The notes beneath the pieces were generated by a model. It ran no database searches. It was given only the letters and a program-made list of their open reading frames with translations, and was not told the origin of the DNA. Of a stretch of DNA of 64,000 nucleotides, positions 48,114 through 60,100 are shown in pieces. Numbering within the stretch: the first letter of the stretch is position 1; every line of letters begins with the position of its first letter. Source of the stretch: Molanna angustata. Lineage: Eukaryota; Arthropoda; Insecta; Trichoptera; Molannidae. The stretch lies in the NCBI GenBank assembly GCA_963576475.1, contig OY754967.1, positions 27,425,095-27,489,094 of the forward strand. The letters are read 5' to 3'. Position numbers and translations under genes: made by a program.

Positions 48114-51100
48114 TTATGTAGTGGGACAGATATATACAGATGAGCAGGTTTGTATGTTAGGGTTATAAAACGCGTTGTCACTGCAAGTATAGTCGTACTT
48201 GATGAAGCTGGAGTTGACCAAAACACATCTGTAGTAGGATCTGAAATAAAATACAGTATATACTTTGTTGTACAACAGATAACAAAAAATTATTTCAAAA
48301 ATGTTGAATTAATAATTATTTTTATTGAACACAACCACGTATTTTTTAATTTTTTTTTTAAAAGGGTACATCGACAGACATCCAGCTTACAATTTTCATA
48401 AAAATAAAATAATATTGGTTATTATTATGAGTGCTGGACATCCAATTATGGATGCACACAAAATTACAAGAGCTCATATTCAATCACACACGTAAGTTAC
48501 CTACACAAGTAAGAGTTGCATAAATAAGAAAAAATTCGGACACAAAAGTTAAGTAAAAAAAAAGAAGAAAAAAAAGTTCCATAAGTTAAGCAAAAAAAAA
48601 AGGTATAAAAGTTACACAAGTTACATAAGTCGAAATAAAAAAATAGGCTCATAAAAATTAAAAAAGTTACATAAGTTAGAGAAAAGACAATTTCAAACAG
48701 ATTATAATCAAATAGCGTATATAAATAGCACTGAGACCTTCTTAAAACAACACGCGCGAGTTAACTTTTTTTTAAAAGCAGAGAGCGAATCCGCAAACAA
48801 GTCAAGATCAGGACACTCCCTTGTCATATCGTTATACTGTCTTTAGACACATTCTTGGTATAGGACTGCAATACATAAAGCTGGTCCGAATTATATTTAT
48901 ATGAAAGGTATTGGCGAATCTCAGCGATCTTCTAGGAATATTGAGTTGTATTTTACAATCATATTTTTTTATAGAAAACTAGGTTTTCTCATACTGTTCA
49001 GTTGATTGTCAAATTAGGTAAGACTACCTAAGTCAGAAGGGGAATAAAAAGCAAAATAAATGTAATATTTTCAAACGTCTTATTTGTATCCATAATATAA
49101 TAATAATATGTGAAAGGAAAATCCTGAGAAAGATTTTTGGCTCAGTAAATGATGATGGACTTTGGAGGATGCGATATAAGCAGGCATTATAATATGATGA
49201 ACTCAACATTGGTACAAGTCATAAAAGTACGTAGACTGCAGTGGTTGGGATATTTCAGCCGGATGAATAATGATCTCCAAAAGGCTCTTAATACCAATCC
49301 AGAGGGCAGAAGAAGTATAGGCAGGCACAAACTAAGATGGCTGGATGACACAGAAGACAACATGAGGGCGATCAGAATAGCAAACTGGAGGAGAGCGATG
49401 GAGGACAGGGACGGCTGGAGAAGGATTTTGGAGGAGGCCAGGGCCCACACAGGGCTTTAGCGCCAATGATGATGATAATAATAATAATTTTATCATACAA
49501 AAACTTTCAAGCTTTAGCGATAGAGACGTTGCGTTGTTTAGATATGGATCTTTAGTTATTGTGTAAATCGAACATATTCTTATGTGAGCTTAGTTTTCGA
49601 TCAGATGATTAGATTTTTATCGTTTAAAGTGATTGCCTTTAAAAATCTTGTTTGTTTTACAACGTTTCAATCATTATACAATGCTAATCATTATTCTTTG
49701 GCAAACCAAAGCAAGAGTATATTTAATTAACTGCTTTGTTATTTTGCATATAATTAATTACATATTTTACATATAGTTAGTACTTGCACTTGGTGTTCAG
49801 CATAGGAAATCGGCCTTCAGTTGTACACGTGTTTATAACGGAAGACGATGAACATCCGGATTGTCCTAAAGTTGAGCAAAAATCACCCATAAAGTTTATA
49901 TCGCACTGTAAACCAGATGGACATGTAAATATTTGACCCGTTGGTGTTCCACCTAAAATTTATAAAAAATAGTCAAACATCGAAGTATTGCGTAGTGGTA
50001 ATCTTATACAAGTCCTTGCAACTTTGATTACTGTGTACTTTTGAATCAACGTATCATCAATAATATATCGAAGAGTAATTTTTCAAATAAAACCAAAATA
50101 CCTACATTAATTTGAAATGATGTGACATATTAGATACAGTCACTATAATTTATAGTATATGATATTTTTTAGGGCATAAAAGCAGTCACCAAAATGTTAC
50201 TTTTAATATTTAGATGGGTGGTGGCAGAGCAGATAGCACGCTGGATTAGTAATCTAGTGGTCGCGAGTTCGAATCTTGCCACGACCGATTTCATTCACCT
50301 ATAGCACAAGCATTTATGCTTAATTTAGAGAATGTATGAGGATGTACTTGTTGCAAGTTATTTAAAACGATACCGTTAAAACTAGTAATGAATAAATGAA
50401 TATCTACGGAATTTAAAAAAAAACTATTGCAATTAGTTAATTTATATTAATTAAAAAATATAGGGTATTAGGTTCATAAAATTTGAACCTAAATAGTTTC
50501 ATTGTAATTATTGAGCTTTCTAAAGATTTTTTATAACATTTTTGTACATTTGCAAGAATATTTGAATAACTACCAATACAAAACAACCATGACCATGACA
50601 GCAAGAGTTTTGCCCTAGGCTAGTAAAAATAATTTATTTTTAAATAACATATAAATCAGAAGTTCAATATACCTTGACAAATTCTGAATTGCGTTTGACT
50701 GACGCAGGCGAATATTCCTGTACATTGTCCACAGGAACAATCTGGAATAGCTGCTGTTGAACAAGGTGAGGATTTTTCTGGAACTGTTGAACACACTTGA
50801 CCATCAGGACAACCAAATGGATCGCCAACGGAACTTCCTGGAAATATATTTTTCAAAGATATTCGACAATCAATTCAACTTGAAATTATTATTTATAACA
50901 AAATCTCACAATATGTGAACCAGCTGCACTGTGGGTCTCCACGGGTGTACAGCTGAGCCTATTTGTTGTAAAATAATGCAAAACATGTATATTTTTTTTC
51001 TCATATACATATATGCAACAAATAAATTATTATTTATTTAGTTATTTAAAGTGAGTAGGTATTTATCACAGATTGTAGGTAGATAGGTAAATTACACAGC

Positions 51101-54100
51101 TCAGTTTTTTTAATATTAAAATGTATATCACCTTAGGCATACGGATGTACACAAATATGCACACTAAATTACCTTCTAATGTATGAAACATGAACAAATA
51201 TTGTACATCATTAAATCTGTGATATACAATATATTTTCGTGAAGATAAGGCCAAATATAGAATGTTTAGTAAAAAATTCAGTCCGTTGATTTTCGCATTT
51301 TCTAAGTAAAAATCTAACTACCTACACACTTCATAGGCCTTGTAGTTTTTAAGTTACTTACAATAAAAAGATAAAGAAGGGTATTATTTAAACTAATTTT
51401 ACAAGTAAAGTATTAAACAAATACAATGTAATGTCAAAAAACTCACGCAATAGATTATAGATTTAAAAATAAAATGTTCTTTATTTTATAAAAACATGGG
51501 TTTTATCAAAACTAATTTAAACAAATAGGTACATATTTCAAAAAATCACAATAATTCGCAATAGAAAAAGGAGAAAAGCGTACCTACCTACGGAATTCGT
51601 TACCTGCTGAATGTAAAATAAAATTCAGCAAGTAACTTTACACAAGCCTGCAATTGGATCTCGACTTTTGAGTTGAACGGGTGTGCTCGCCACTAATTCG
51701 AAATAAAACTCGAAACTAAGCCGAAAATCTCATGGAAAATGGACATTGCTAAAAAAAATTGTATAAAAATATCAAGTCAAAAAAAGTTTTTTTTCTGATC
51801 TTAAACAACTTATCTGTGATTTTGGAAATATTTATAAATAATGAAGGAAATCCAAGCTGCAGGCGGCATCAGGCAGGGGGATAGTTTGAGCCCTTTTTTG
51901 TTTAATGTCATTATGGATGAAATAATTGTAGATGTCAAATCATTGGGGCTGGGTTACACTATGGGAGATAAAAACATTGATATAATATGCTATGCAGATG
52001 ACGCTGTCCTAATTGCTAATTCCGAAGATGATCTTCAGAGACTGCTGTATAGATTCCATTTATCCTCTCAATGATTTAACATGAAAATCTCAGTAGACAA
52101 AACAAAAAGCATGGTCACCTCAAGGAATCCAGTACGATGCAAACTTGCAATCGAAAATAAAATCATAGAACAAGTGATGCGATTTAAGTACTTGTGTGTC
52201 GAAGTGTCCAGCAGCAATAACCTCTTTGACGAAGTAAGAGAGCAAGCGAATAAGGCCGCCGTCGTGGCTGGATGCTTGAAAAATGCTGTATGGAGAAACA
52301 GAGACATGCTGAAGGAGGGTAAGGTAAGGATCTATAAGACCTGTGTAAGGCCGATCATGACATATACGGCATAGAAACAAGAGCTGACACCGCCAGAACA
52401 AATAACCTCCTAAGAACCACTGAGATGAAGACTCTACGACTCATCGCAGGCGTATCACTTCTTGACAGAGTAAGGAACTCGGAGATAAGAAGAATCTGTG
52501 ATGTCGAAGATGTTGTGTGATGGGAAAGAACACGAAGACGATTCTGGAGAGATCATGTGGGGAGAGCAGGTTCGGATCGAGTGGTGAGGATGGCAGCGGA
52601 TGGGGAGATAACAAATGGCAGACCCCCTGGAAGACTACCCAAACGATGGAAGGATAGCTGGACGTCCACTTCACAAGAGCAGGCTCCGAGAATAACAGGA
52701 CACAGTCCTAACTAAGACAGAAGAAAATAAAATTGGACTGTTTATATTGTCACGAATATTTTTCCTCGATAGTGTTGAATAAATATGAACAAGAAAAAAC
52801 AATTTTAAAAATTGGTGAGCTGATTTTTAATATTATGTATATATTTATCAAATTCAAACAAATAAAATTATGTTATCATTTATTTACAGAATTATAAGTT
52901 CATATTTAACTTGTTTGTACCAATGTATATGTAAATAGAATATTTTTATAGTTGCCAACAGAGAAAATATTTGGATTGGATTAGATTAATAGGATTGGAT
53001 TGATAGGTAACTCAATAAGAAGACATAATTGGTGAACGTTGTGCAAGCGCATAAAGTGATCACGTAAACTAGCCGAGGACAGGTCCCAAACCCTGTAGGT
53101 GCCTTGATTTTCTGGTTCTATAATATTCCAACTTCGCCTCAATAGATATGTTAAAAATTTGTCATAAAATACCTACACGTAATATTGAATATTACGTATG
53201 ACCATACATAATACTCATTCAAGCATATCAGCTTTTTGCTGCCTGCTTGTCATCTCGATAATAATAAAAATAATAATAATATTTAATATACAAACAAAGA
53301 ATTAAAGCATAAATTAATGATGGAATAAGAAACATAATGTTAAAGATGGTTAGATGTAGCATTGTTATGATACTCTATGAATATAATTTATTTATTATTT
53401 AATGAATACGTATTATGTTTTTAACTTACCAGAAGGATACTGACAATATTGATAAAATGTTGAATTAACACATTTAATATTGTATATGCTACATGTTCCG
53501 CATTGTGATAGAGATCCTCTTATCAACTAAAAAGGAATAAAACATTATTTGTTTATAAAAACCGAGTTTACAGACATTTATATACATATACATTTATATA
53601 AAATTTTAATAAAAAAGTAAAATACAAAATAAAACAATTCAATATTATTGCCCCAAAGTGTACTTGTGTATTTTATTTTATTTTATTTATTGGAGACAAA
53701 CATGACATGTGTATTAGTTGATTATTAGTGGAATGAAAATATACATTTCGAAGAAGTTTAATATAATGTAAAATAGAGGACATAAGGAGTGTAATGCAAG
53801 ATAAAAAAGGATGAAAAAAGAAGGATAAGAAAAATGAAAGTGAATGCATTGAGGTGATTTGGACATATTGAACGAATGAATGATGAACGACTGACCAAAA
53901 TAATATACATGGATGTAAGGATGGAGTGAATAGCGGGAGCCGTTCCAGAAAGGGATGACCATGTGAATGATATTTTGAAAGAAGAAAACATAAGAAGCTT
54001 GAACAATCGACGAGTACGTTTGAGACGATGTATGGATGCAAAGGAAGCCAGGAATGTGTGAAAAATAGAGAAGTATGGCGCTCGGTTCTTCTGCTTGCCC

Positions 54101-54376
54101 CGTAAGGGATATGGCGTGATGGTTTGTACGTAATTCAATTCAGAAATTGATTGAAAAATTTAATTTAATCTTTAAAAGTGTTTTATTGTGTTCTTGAAAT
54201 TAATTGTTGTTGAACTATCGCGTTAGTCACATTCTATGACTGAAGATGGACGGTTAACGTCTGGAAACGTTTAAACAAAGAAATTCAAGTTGTAAGCACA
54301 TAATATATTTTTATAACAATAATAAAAAATATTACCTTACCCAAAGTAGAGTTAGTACTAAAATCTTATACGTCAT
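48114..54376 (-). CDS. Secreted peritrophin-A-like chitin-binding protein, copy 2 (five exons, 197 aa)
   Basis: Exons are 54341-54376, 53430-53526, 50673-50837, 49784-49952 and 48114-48240. They are joined by GT-AG introns with donors GTAAGG, GTAAGT, GTATAT and GTACTA, and phases 0, 1, 1, 2. The total is 594 nt, 197 residues plus TAA. The start MTYKILVLTLLWLIRGSLS gives a hydrophobic signal peptide ending just before QCGTC. Three six-cysteine modules follow, with landmarks CPDGQVC, FACVSQTQFRIC and KYDYTC; all 22 cysteines align with copy 1. The 165-bp third exon is a symmetrical phase 1-1 module exon, as is the 174-bp exon of copy 1. A secreted, disulfide-rich chitin-binding role is inferred from the family. 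Intron 1 holds an RTE-like LINE tail and a foldback arm, intron 2 a decayed reverse transcriptase, and intron 4 another LINE tail. I could not place a poly(A) signal confidently. Confidence 0.84.
49100..49485 (+). mobile_element. RTE-like LINE tail in intron 4 of copy 2 gene
   Basis: Readable blocks are CERKILRKIFGSVNDDGLWR, VRRLQWLGYFSRMN, GRHKLRWLDD and NWRRAMEDRDGWRRILEEAR, followed by GATGATGATAATAATAAT. This is a typical RTE-group C-terminus with a simple-repeat tail. It is antisense to the host gene. Confidence 0.75.
50213..50390 (+). mobile_element. SINE family A in intron 3 of copy 2 gene
   Basis: The head is GGGTGGTGGCAGAGCAGATA and the B box is GAGTTCGAATC. The body continues CACGACCGATTTCATTCACC and CACAAGCATTTATGCTTAA. 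It is the most complete member of the family here. Confidence 0.75.
51835..52725 (+). mobile_element. LINE reverse transcriptase fragment in intron 2 of copy 2 gene
   Basis: It encodes GGIRQGDSLSPFLFNVIMDE (motif B), CYADDAVLIANSEDDL (catalytic YADD), MKISVDKTKSM, then CVRPIMTY. After stops and shifts it continues EMKTLRLIAGVSLLDRVRNS and GRPPGRLPKRWKDSW. Stops at about 52072 and 52372 show decay. The layout matches RTE-group LINEs. It is antisense to the host gene. Confidence 0.8.
52990..53170 (+). mobile_element. Foldback family D arm in intron 2 of copy 2 gene
   Basis: It contains CTCAATAAGAAGACATAATT, GCGCATAAAGTGATCACGTA and CCAACTTCGCCTCAATAGAT. It is a single arm, like the copy at 6230. 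Confidence 0.65.
53735..54135 (+). mobile_element. LINE family 1 tail in intron 1 of copy 2 gene
   Basis: AATGAAAGTGAATGCATTGA, GAATGATGAACGACTGACCA, ACCATGTGAATGATATTTTG and GTAAGGGATATGGCGTGATG follow the family order. Many frameshifts are present. It is antisense to the host gene. Confidence 0.7.
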
Positions 54377-54567
54377 TTTCTTGAAAACAATCTCATTCCA
54401 CTAAAGACAATTCGGTGGCATTCAACAATAAAGATATCATAAGCAAATAATCGTTAGTACAACATCACTAAATCATTCCGGCATAAAGTTGTCCAAATAT
54501 CAAGGATTCCCAAAAGATACGTCTCTAAAAGATAAAATAGGTGTTAAAGGTGTAGAACTTCATTATA

Positions 54568-54762
54568 CTAGGTGTTTTTAACCAAACAAAAATGATTATG
54601 GTTCTACATATATATTTTCCTTATAATAGGTTGATAGTTTCGGCTGACTAGGCCCTTATCAACTAGTTTATAAGGGCCTTGTCAGCCGAAACGGTCGTCT
54701 TATTATAAGGAAAATATAAATGTAGAACCATAAACATTTTTGTTTGATTAAAAAACACCTAG
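54568..54762. mobile_element. 195-bp palindromic MITE upstream of copy 2 gene
   Basis: The ends are CTAGGTGTTTTTAACCAAAC and GTTTGATTAAAAAACACCTAG. The arms pair through GGTTCTACATATATATTTTC / GAAAATATAAATGTAGAACC and a central TTTCGGCTGACTAGGCCCTT / AAGGGCCTTGTCAGCCGAAA. It lies about 190 bp upstream of the start codon, close to the expected promoter. Confidence 0.85.
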
Positions 54763-54944
54763 GATAACACAGGTATTTCTTTGAAAGTATACTTGAAATT
54801 ATGTAGTGTCCGGATAAACATTCGGCTACGGCTACCTTCGGCGAATAAAGCATCTTCGGCTTCGGCTAAATATAAGCCGAAGTTTTCCATCAGCCACTAA
54901 AATAAGTTAAAACTATCTAAATTTCATTGTTTGAACAGTTACAC

Positions 54945-55135
54945 CTGGGGGGCAAGTCTGGTCCAACCGGCGAAATCGAAACCCTCACGATTACCCATAT
55001 CATGGATATAATTATTATATGGAGTTCTATAATATCTTGAGATATCATAGAACTCCATATTATGATAATTCTATCCATGATATGGGTAATCACGAGGGTT
55101 TTGATTTCGCCGGTTGGACCAGACTTGCCCCCCAG
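54945..55135. mobile_element. 191-bp palindromic MITE, copy 2
   Basis: The ends CTGGGGGGCAAGTCTGGTCC and GGACCAGACTTGCCCCCCAG are exact reverse complements. The interior closely follows 22920-23105 (CGGCGAAATCGAAACCCT, ATCATGGATATAATTATTAT). The two copies differ at scattered sites, some compensated on the opposite arm. Confidence 0.9.
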
Positions 55136-55139
55136 ATCG

Positions 55140-55450
55140 TTTTGTCTCGTATTTATTTTATTTTATATAATAATAATAATACTGCTGGTTGGTCCTCTTC
55201 TTTCTCGTCCACCCTCTTTTCCACGACTGGGATTAGATCATCTGTCTCTACTGGTCATCTCAGAACTCTGGACGTCCACATGCCCCGCCTATTGTAATTT
55301 CAGATTAGCAAATGGTCCATTATATCGGTAGTTATTGTATAGACTTACACCTAAAATGATCCTCTCCATATACCGTTGTGTGCATTCAGTTTTTTTATGG
55401 TGTTGGGTGTTAAAGACATTGTTCACAATTCGCAGGGAGAGTACATGTGA
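55140..55450 (-). mobile_element. RTE-like LINE tail, decayed
   Basis: The minus strand, across shifts, reads ECTQRYMERIILGVSLYNNY, then LKLQ-stop-AGHVDVQSSEM and a TTATTATTATTA-type tail at 55166-55180. The order MERxxLGVSL ... LKWxWAGHV is typical of RTE-group C-termini. Confidence 0.6.
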
Positions 55451-55479
55451 CAAAGACTTTTCTTTTAAGGTTTATTATT

Positions 55480-55735
55480 ATTATTTATTTATAGACAGGC
55501 AGCCAAGGCTGATGTGCCAATAACCACTGTCGCATTTTGGTTGTAACTATTTTGCTGTGTCCAAATAAAAGTCCAGTCTATTCTTGAAAATATTATCATT
55601 TTCAGATTCCAAATCATGATGGGGCAGTTTATTCCAAGTATTCACCACTCTATTTGAAAGAAAATGCTTCCGAGGATTTGTTGAGAACCTTATACTTTTC
55701 ACAAGTTTATGTTTGTTTTTCAAATACGATCAAGC
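55480..55735 (-). mobile_element. CR1-like LINE C-terminal fragment
   Basis: The minus strand encodes FSTNPRKHFLSNRVVNTWNK followed by LPHHDLESENDNIFKNRLDF and YLDT. This is the NRVVNxWNxLP signature of reverse-transcriptase C-termini. Nothing upstream is preserved. Confidence 0.7.
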
Positions 55736-57133
55736 TTACCATACCGTCTTAAAATGTTTAATAAACATAATTTTATTTTTTCTTGTATGTTTTGATCGGT
55801 TCACTCACTACGAACTACTCTTACGAACATTTAAATAAACGTTTGGTATAATAAATCCGTCAAAATGTCCCAAATAACAAATGGTTCAGAAAAATAATTA
55901 TCGCAAGATTCTCAGTCGACTTAGGAAAAAAGTAATTTCTAGAGACGGGAATTTTAAAGTTTTAATGGAATAACCGAACAAGATAAAAAAATTGAAGAAT
56001 CCGCGATTTTTATATTGTGTTATAATTTTCCTGAATCATACGTAATAACTTGATTTAGATATAAGGTTGTTTTACCTTATACGTGATTTTTCGTGAATGT
56101 TAATAATTTTAATGAGTTTATACCTATATAGCAATTGTTTAAAAAAATACTTAACGTGTTCAAATTTCGACGGTGAAGATCATGGTTCTCAAACTTGTTT
56201 GCCTTGTAGACCACTTGCTGGGTTTTTTCCGTGTTTTTGGCAGGAAACACACTTCTGCTCACTTTGGTACTGTTTTCTGTAGGGCGGACAAAAAAAAAAT
56301 TTATCCAATGTTCTATTATAAAGACACAGAATGTAAAAAAATATTTAAATTTGGAACGAATTGTAACCCAAATTTTTAATAAACCTACTTAATTATCATC
56401 GGGCTATTGAGGATGGAAATTATTTTTCTCTTATATATAGAGGAAAATGTTGTTTCCGTAAGTGATTTTCTTGTTACTCATAGATATTTAAAAGAAATAT
56501 GTACCTACCACTATACTATTTATGGCCTCACGTTGTTTTGGTTGGTTGGAAGTAATTGCGTTGTGGCAATAAACCCGCTATTGTACACAGTATTGTACAT
56601 GAAGTTTAATTAATAAATAAATATTTTTTCTTTTATAGAAATAATTTCGAATATCTCAGATTCTTTTTCAAGATTTGCGAAGTTTTACTTCAAATTTGAA
56701 TATATATAGGTTGAGAGGTAAAAAATGTAAACACCTATATTCGACAACATCTTATATAAGTAGTTGGAAGATCGCAAAATATATGAAACAGTAAATATTT
56801 CAACGTCTTTTAATTTATATTATTGATACGTAAATTTATAAAGCTACACGCTTTTAATAATAGTTTGAAAATGTTTTGATGCATCAACTAACGTTGGCGA
56901 GAGGATATAAAAAATTCTAAAACGGAGTTGAGAGATTTATGGTGGATTTAAATTTGTTGTGAATTTAATATACTCCTATGATTTTTTCATTCGGGAGAAG
57001 TAGTTTAATACCATCAACATTGATTTATAGTATGTAATATGTCCTTTAGTACGATTATTATATAAATAAATATTTATGATTCTGATTGGGGTTATTAAAA
57101 TATCAATGTAATTTAAATTAAGTATAATAATCA
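55736..57133. other. AT-rich spacer between the two chitin-binding genes
   Basis: Only the LINE tail at 56530-56615 is recognised. No additional module exon was found. Confidence 0.45.
56530..56615 (+). repeat. LINE/SINE 3' tail fragment
   Basis: TGGTTGGTTGGAAGTAATTG and GGCAATAAACCCGCTATTGT match the tail family, followed by an AT-rich run. Confidence 0.5.
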
Positions 57134-57158
57134 TTTATTAGTAAAAAATATCCTTAAT

Positions 57159-60100
57159 TTACTGAGTACAACTAATTCCATTAACACATTTCTTTGCTAC
57201 AGGATCAAATATACTAGTTCCAGTACACGTATAGTCATACTTCACAAGTACTCCACCAGCCAATGCACAAATGTAGTAAGATCTGAAAAATGTAAAAACA
57301 AATAGTTGGAATTGAAAATATAGTCTTTAGTAGAAATAAATTTGCTACACATTATTCAAACGCACAGGTACTAAAAATGTTCTGTTAGGTATATTTTTAA
57401 TTGAAATTGTACCAGAAAATGTACGCTTCCAATGTCACGTATGAACATCAACGAAAAACTCAAAAAACTGTTTAAAGAAACTATGTTAAGAAGGGCAGTA
57501 CATAGAATAGGAACTTAGTGTCAATGCTGAAGTAGATACTGGAAATATGTCGAGCGGGGGAGATAGATAGGTGCCAATGTAATAAAAATACTTTGTTGGT
57601 TGACAACATCTATCGTTGTAGCGTTTCTTTAGATAGGTACCTCTGACACTAATTTGTTTCAACCAATAAAATCAGTTGATGTTCCAAGTCATGCAGCACA
57701 TTGCTTGTCACTTTTCTCTGGATTTACAAGTATTCTTGTATTGTCCGAAGGGCAGCCATCTCGGGGACGAACATGACTAGGTCTTCCCGTTCCCAATGGG
57801 GTGATTTGTGGAGCCTGTAAAATCCTCTCTTGTGTATGTCTCAAAAAACCTGCTTCTCGATATCTAACAGCTGACTCGTTAGAAGAGGAAGATACCTACT
57901 GCGAAAGACACGAGTTTTTTTTTACCTGCAGTTAGTATTTGGTGATGGATATCTTCCAACGGCTGAACATGTTGGAATCATTGGAGTAGTTGGACATCCA
58001 GACTCAGCAGTAGTTGTGCAAAACATTCCTGATAAGAGTTCAGCGTCGCAAAATTTATTTGTTGGACACGTGTATATTTGCCCGGAAGGTGTTTTCCCAT
58101 CTAAAATAAATTGATAAGACCTAAAGTTTTAAAGGATTTCTTATAACTAGGTACAATAAATTCAAGTAAAAGTTAATTTAAAAAATTGTATAACAATATC
58201 GTTTGTTTCATAGAAAATAATTTTTGCTAGACTTATTTAGAAACTTTGTTGTTTGTTATTATTAGAATATACATACGTCATATTGTCTTGAGAACACGCC
58301 CAGAAATTAGACTTGGCGTGACTCAGAAACATTATTTTTTTGTAATTTTTTATGTTTTATTATTATCAAAAAAAAATAAATAAAGAAAATAAAGGTGCTG
58401 TGAGACACCGGCTTAGAATAGTGCTTCCACTCTTTTCTATTACCATCGTTTTCGAGTGTCCCGTAAGAGCCGGGTATAATCGAAAATACAACAGTCAACA
58501 ATAACATCTAACAGAGTTCAGCAATGAGGTACACCACTCATTTTGAATGATGTCTTTTTAGGTGAGACGAGACTAGTGAGTGGGAATACACGCATGCGTC
58601 TTGCCTCCCTCTAAAAGGTAGTGCACACCCGCACACCACTCGCTGATTACCCCACATTGTGGAATATGCTGTGATGGTACCTATCTTTATATATATAATT
58701 CTTCTGTACGTGTGTATGTCACTGAACTCTTCCTAAACGGCTGAACCGATTTTGATGAATTTTTTTGTGTGTGTTTGTGTGAGTCCCTGAATGGTTTAGA
58801 TTCACAAAATGGAATTTTAAACATTAATATAATAAAAGGAAAATAAAAAACATGATTTTTTATAACTACAAATTATAATAGGTGGCGCTAATGTCGAATT
58901 ATCGATGTTTCCATCTGACAACACTAAGAAATCTGTCCAGACCATATAATATATTATGCTGTATTGCAATCATATACGAAATGACGATCAATCTAACCTC
59001 AAAGTGTTTAGCGGCTCATCGAACAAGAAAATGTAAGTTTGCTCAGCGAATAATAACATCCATATTATTCAAATAAATGTTACATATATTTTTTTGTTTC
59101 ACAAATAGTTCGGGCAGGACAAAGTCTGTCGGGTCTGCTAGTGTATGTATGTAATCCTATGATCCTATAGTAGGTAAACTGAACGATAATTTTTTTAACT
59201 CCTCTCTACCCCAAGGGGAGAGGAGTTAAAAAAATTATTACCCCAAGGTGGGAGTAATGAATTCGAAATTTTACAGTTTAATTTTTTATTACAGATTACC
59301 AACTAGTATCATGCTGAGATTGAATTCTGAAAGTTTCATCGCAATGTTTTTTTTTGTATTATTGCTGATGACAACCTGCAACTTTTTATGGAAAAGTCGC
59401 AGTCACCTACCCCACTCCATAGGGAACGTTATAGAACTAAAGTGTTCTGTTCATCCCCGGAGCGGCTGCTCGTCGGACGAAACAAGAACTACCACCATGC
59501 ATATTTCATACCACTGCCACTAAGAGTCCAACCACACTCGTGAAGGCCCGTGAGTCATAGCAAGGGTTACCCTCCCAGCAGCTCCACGAACAACAGACTG
59601 CCACAGGGAGCCTCCACCACGCCCGTAGTACTTTCAGTTCTTCGATTTCCACACCAGGCGCAGCGTCAGCTTGATATTTTACAACCTGCAACTTGATATT
59701 TTTTTATGAATTTTATGAGTTATTTTTAAGGTACATTTGTGATGTGACAAACTAATTAATAAATGTCATTTTAATACTCGCTTCGACACGGGTATGTTCC
59801 CAGTGAAGCGGGTGTCGGTCGCACATAAAAAATAAAAAAACAAGTGTAAAGAATTAAAATAAATAAATAAATAAATGTATCTGTGTGTGTGCAGCAGGGT
59901 TACTCATGAAGTTGATCAACATAAGTTTAAGATCAGTTTCAGAATTTGGAAATCTTTGATCTTCAAATTAATTAAATATTTCAATAAATTTATAAGTACA
60001 AAAATTAATGAAAATTTCACATTAAACGTTGATATTAACAATTTTTTATCATCAAATGTAGAGAAAGATTAAAATTACATTATGATCGAGTATTGATTTA

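Noticed and set aside
50216..50290. A possible tRNA gene (GTTCGAATC).
   Set aside because: The same sequence with the same downstream body occurs at two other loci, some truncated, as expected for a SINE.
54225..54290. The word GACTGAAGATGGACGGTTAACG upstream of the copy 2 gene as a regulatory element.
   Set aside because: It looks like a piece of a dispersed repeat, and I could not support any regulatory role.
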